64,000 nucleotides of DNA. Source: Flavobacterium tistrianum. Its GTDB lineage: Bacteria; Bacteroidota; Bacteroidia; Flavobacteriales; Flavobacteriaceae. Shown one piece after another: positions 62,109-64,000 of this stretch; the stretch's first letter is position 1; each line of letters opens with the position of its first letter. Made by a program: the position numbers and the translations under genes. The DNA is taken from assembly GCF_003254545.1 (NCBI RefSeq), contig NZ_QJRH01000073.1:124001-188000 (forward strand), written 5' to 3'. Below the pieces are notes generated by a model. It did no database searches. It was not told the origin of the DNA and saw only the letters and a list, made by a program, of their open reading frames with translations.

Positions 62109-63662
62109 ATGGATAAGATAAAAATACTTTGGGTCGATGATGAAATCGATCTTTTAAAGCCTCACATATTATTTCTAGAAAAAAAGAATTACGAAGTTAC
62201 AACTTGCAATAACGGACTCGATGCGATTGCGTTATTTGAAGAAGATAATTTTGATATTGTTTTTCTGGACGAAAACATGCCTGGAATGAGCGGACTGGAA
62301 ACACTTTCTGAAATGAAAGAGAAAAAATCAGCTATCCCGATGATCATGATTACCAAAAGCGAGGAAGAATATATTATGGAAGAAGCCATTGGTTCCAAAA
62401 TCGCTGATTACTTGATTAAACCTGTAAATCCGAATCAGATTCTGTTGAGTTTGAAAAAAAATCTAGATGATTCGAGATTAATTACAGAAAAAACAACTTT
62501 AGATTATCAGAAAGAATTCAGAAAAATTTCGATGGAATTAGCAATGGTTAATTCGTACGAAGACTGGATTGAATTGTATAAAAAGCTGCTATTTTGGGAA
62601 TTAAAACTAGAAGACATCAATGATACAGCAATGATCGAAATTCTAGAATCTCAAAAAGTTGAAGCTAATTCTCAATTCGGAAAATATATTGAGAGAAATT
62701 ACGAAGACTGGTTTGCGCCAAAGGCAGACAAGCCTATACAGTCTAACACTTTATTCAAAGAATTAGTAGTTCCAGAAATTAAAAAGAAAGACAAACCGAT
62801 TCTTTTTGTTGTAATTGACAATCTTCGTTACGACCAATGGAAGGCTTTTGAAGGTGTAATTTCAAACTATTACAAACTGGAAAAAGAAGTTCCGTACTAC
62901 TCTATTCTTCCAACAGCCACACAATATGCCAGAAACTCTATTTTCTCTGGTTTAATGCCATTAGAAATGGAAAAACAATTTCCTGAATATTGGAAAAATG
63001 ATGTTGAAGATGGCGGAAAAAACCTTTATGAAGCAGAATTTTTATCGGCTCAATTAAAAAGATTGGGTTTAAACATTAAGGAAGATTATTTTAAAATCAC
63101 CAATTATGCAGGTGGAAAAAAACTGGCAGAAAACTTCAAAGCTTTAAAAGGAAATGACTTAGTTACCGTAGTTTACAACTTTGTAGATATGCTTTCGCAC
63201 GCTAAAACTGAGATGGAAGTCGTAAAAGAATTAGCTTCAGATGACAAAGCATACCGTTCTTTAACTTTAAGTTGGTTCAAAAATTCTCCTTTGTTAGAAA
63301 TCATTCAGCAGGCACAACTTTTAGGTTTCAAACTGATTTTAACCACAGACCACGGAACTATTAATGTAAAAAATCCGTCGAAAGTTGTGGGTGATAAAAA
63401 TACAAGTCTGAATCTGCGTTACAAAACCGGACGTAGCTTAACATACGAGCAAAAAGACGTTTATGTAGTTAAAGAACCTAAAACAATTGGTCTGCCAGCT
63501 ATAAATATGAGTAGTTCGTTTATTTTTGCCAAAAATGATTTTTTCTTGGCATATGTAAACAACTACAATCATTATGTGAGTTATTACAAAAACACCTACC
63601 AGCACGGGGGAATTTCATTAGAAGAAATGATTATTCCGTTCTTGGTATTTAATCCGAAATAA
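62109..63662 (+). CDS. porX: PglZ-domain response regulator PorX
   Basis: This 517-residue two-domain regulator of the type IX secretion system and gliding machinery has a receiver at about 1-120, with acidic DDE (10-12), phospho-acceptor Asp54 in IVFLDENMPG and Lys in YLIKPVN. An alkaline-phosphatase-like PglZ domain runs from about 210 to the end, with FVVIDNLRYDQW and the nucleophile region ILPTATQYARNSIFSG. Known PorX works with the histidine kinase PorY, normally encoded elsewhere. It is divergent from the HD gene and followed by tsaE, as in other Flavobacteria. Confidence 0.93.
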   Translation: MDKIKILWVDDEIDLLKPHILFLEKKNYEVTTCNNGLDAIALFEEDNFDIVFLDENMPGMSGLETLSEMKEKKSAIPMIMITKSEEEYIMEEAIGSKIADYLIKPVNPNQILLSLKKNLDDSRLITEKTTLDYQKEFRKISMELAMVNSYEDWIELYKKLLFWELKLEDINDTAMIEILESQKVEANSQFGKYIERNYEDWFAPKADKPIQSNTLFKELVVPEIKKKDKPILFVVIDNLRYDQWKAFEGVISNYYKLEKEVPYYSILPTATQYARNSIFSGLMPLEMEKQFPEYWKNDVEDGGKNLYEAEFLSAQLKRLGLNIKEDYFKITNYAGGKKLAENFKALKGNDLVTVVYNFVDMLSHAKTEMEVVKELASDDKAYRSLTLSWFKNSPLLEIIQQAQLLGFKLILTTDHGTINVKNPSKVVGDKNTSLNLRYKTGRSLTYEQKDVYVVKEPKTIGLPAINMSSSFIFAKNDFFLAYVNNYNHYVSYYKNTYQHGGISLEEMIIPFLVFNPK

Positions 63663-63721
63663 AAGTTTACAGTCTCAATTTTCAGTTTTCAGCAGTGAGC
63701 ACAATTAAATAAAAATATCTT

Positions 63722-63826
63722 TTGCCACAGATTTCACAGATTATCACTGATTAAAAAATCCTTTTTAATCTTTTAATCTGTGGCATTAAAAAATAATTCG
63801 CGGAAATTTGCGAAATTCGTGGCAAA
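63722..63826. repeat. GCCACAGATT-family nested palindrome before tsaE
   Basis: GCCACAGATTTCACAGATT on the left and TTAATCTGTGGC ending 63784 form the outer stem, followed by GGAAATTTGCGAAATTCGTGGC. It matches the hisB-hisC repeat at 25917-26048. Confidence 0.75.
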
Positions 63827-63839
63827 AATAAACACAACA

Positions 63840-64000
63840 ATGAACATCGTTTTTTCATTAGATCAAATTCAAGAAGTTGCGGATCAGATTATAGCTTCAA
63901 ATCCTAATAAAATTATCCTTTTTAATGGAGAAATGGGAGTTGGAAAAACAACTTTGATCAAACAGCTATGCAAAAGTCTTGGAATTACTGACGCAACTAG
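63840..64000 (+). CDS. tsaE: tRNA threonylcarbamoyladenosine synthesis ATPase, 5' part
   Basis: The first 53 codons run off the right edge: MNIVFSLDQIQEVADQII followed by the Walker A motif GEMGVGKTTLIKQL (about 34-47). TsaE is the ATPase that turns over the TsaBD complex making t6A37 in tRNAs. The reading frame begins just after the GCCACAGATT repeat. The downstream catalytic part is outside the window. Confidence 0.85.
   Translation, partial: MNIVFSLDQIQEVADQIIASNPNKIILFNGEMGVGKTTLIKQLCKSLGITDAT

Overview
The window is chromosomal DNA from a member of the Bacteroidota, most likely a Flavobacterium or a close relative. This rests on the low GC content, the absence of purine-rich ribosome binding sites, -7 elements of the flavobacterial TAnnTTTG type, a SusC/SusD outer-membrane pair with ECF sigma and FecR, a fused lpxC-fabZ gene, and porX, the PglZ-domain regulator of type IX secretion. 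Most genes lie on the minus strand.

Left edge (1-2175): a minus-strand cluster of three small unknown genes followed by a replication initiator of the Rep_trans type that runs off the window. It looks like the end of an integrated rolling-circle element, possibly a filamentous phage. A dif-like XerCD site and an inverted repeat lie just outside it, then about 600 bp of AT-rich DNA. Next (2176-7225) comes a cNMP-binding/CBS/DUF294 protein, a degenerate DnaQ-type exonuclease, a small secreted protein and acetyl-CoA synthetase.

Amino-acid block (7226-29778): leuA, leuB, then ilvD-ilvB-ilvH-ilvC, and further on the histidine operon hisG-D-C-B-(NTF2-like)-H-A-F-IE. Both ilvD and hisG are preceded by a textbook transcription attenuator: a short leader ORF rich in the cognate codons (Ile/Val, or four consecutive His), a stretch able to act as antiterminator, and an intrinsic terminator. 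Nearly every gap inside the his operon holds a palindromic repeat of a different dispersed family. Between the two blocks are a conserved flavobacterial helical protein, a class D beta-lactamase lipoprotein, an M1 peptidase and a CBM9-like secreted protein.

Middle (29779-43248): a two-component system divergent from an LTA-synthase-like sulfatase, with three TTAAG repeats at exactly 11-bp pitch between them; a zinc phospholipase/nuclease-like protein; an unknown secreted protein; a YeiH-type transporter with a LysR regulator; an AAA ATPase-TOPRIM (OLD-like) gene that looks inserted; a vWA-like membrane protein; and fabG.

Right part (43249-64000): an ECF sigma/FecR/SusC/SusD surface-signalling locus with a zinc metallohydrolase lipoprotein and a DUF4302 lipoprotein; a GIY-YIG-like orphan; sucD; and an lpxD-like/efp/lpxA/lpxC-fabZ/lpxD envelope cluster with an HD phosphohydrolase. 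Then, divergently, porX and the start of tsaE.

The most interesting new-looking signals are the two leader-peptide attenuators, the repeat-filled his operon, the 11-bp operator array, the dif-linked element and the OLD-like ATPase.
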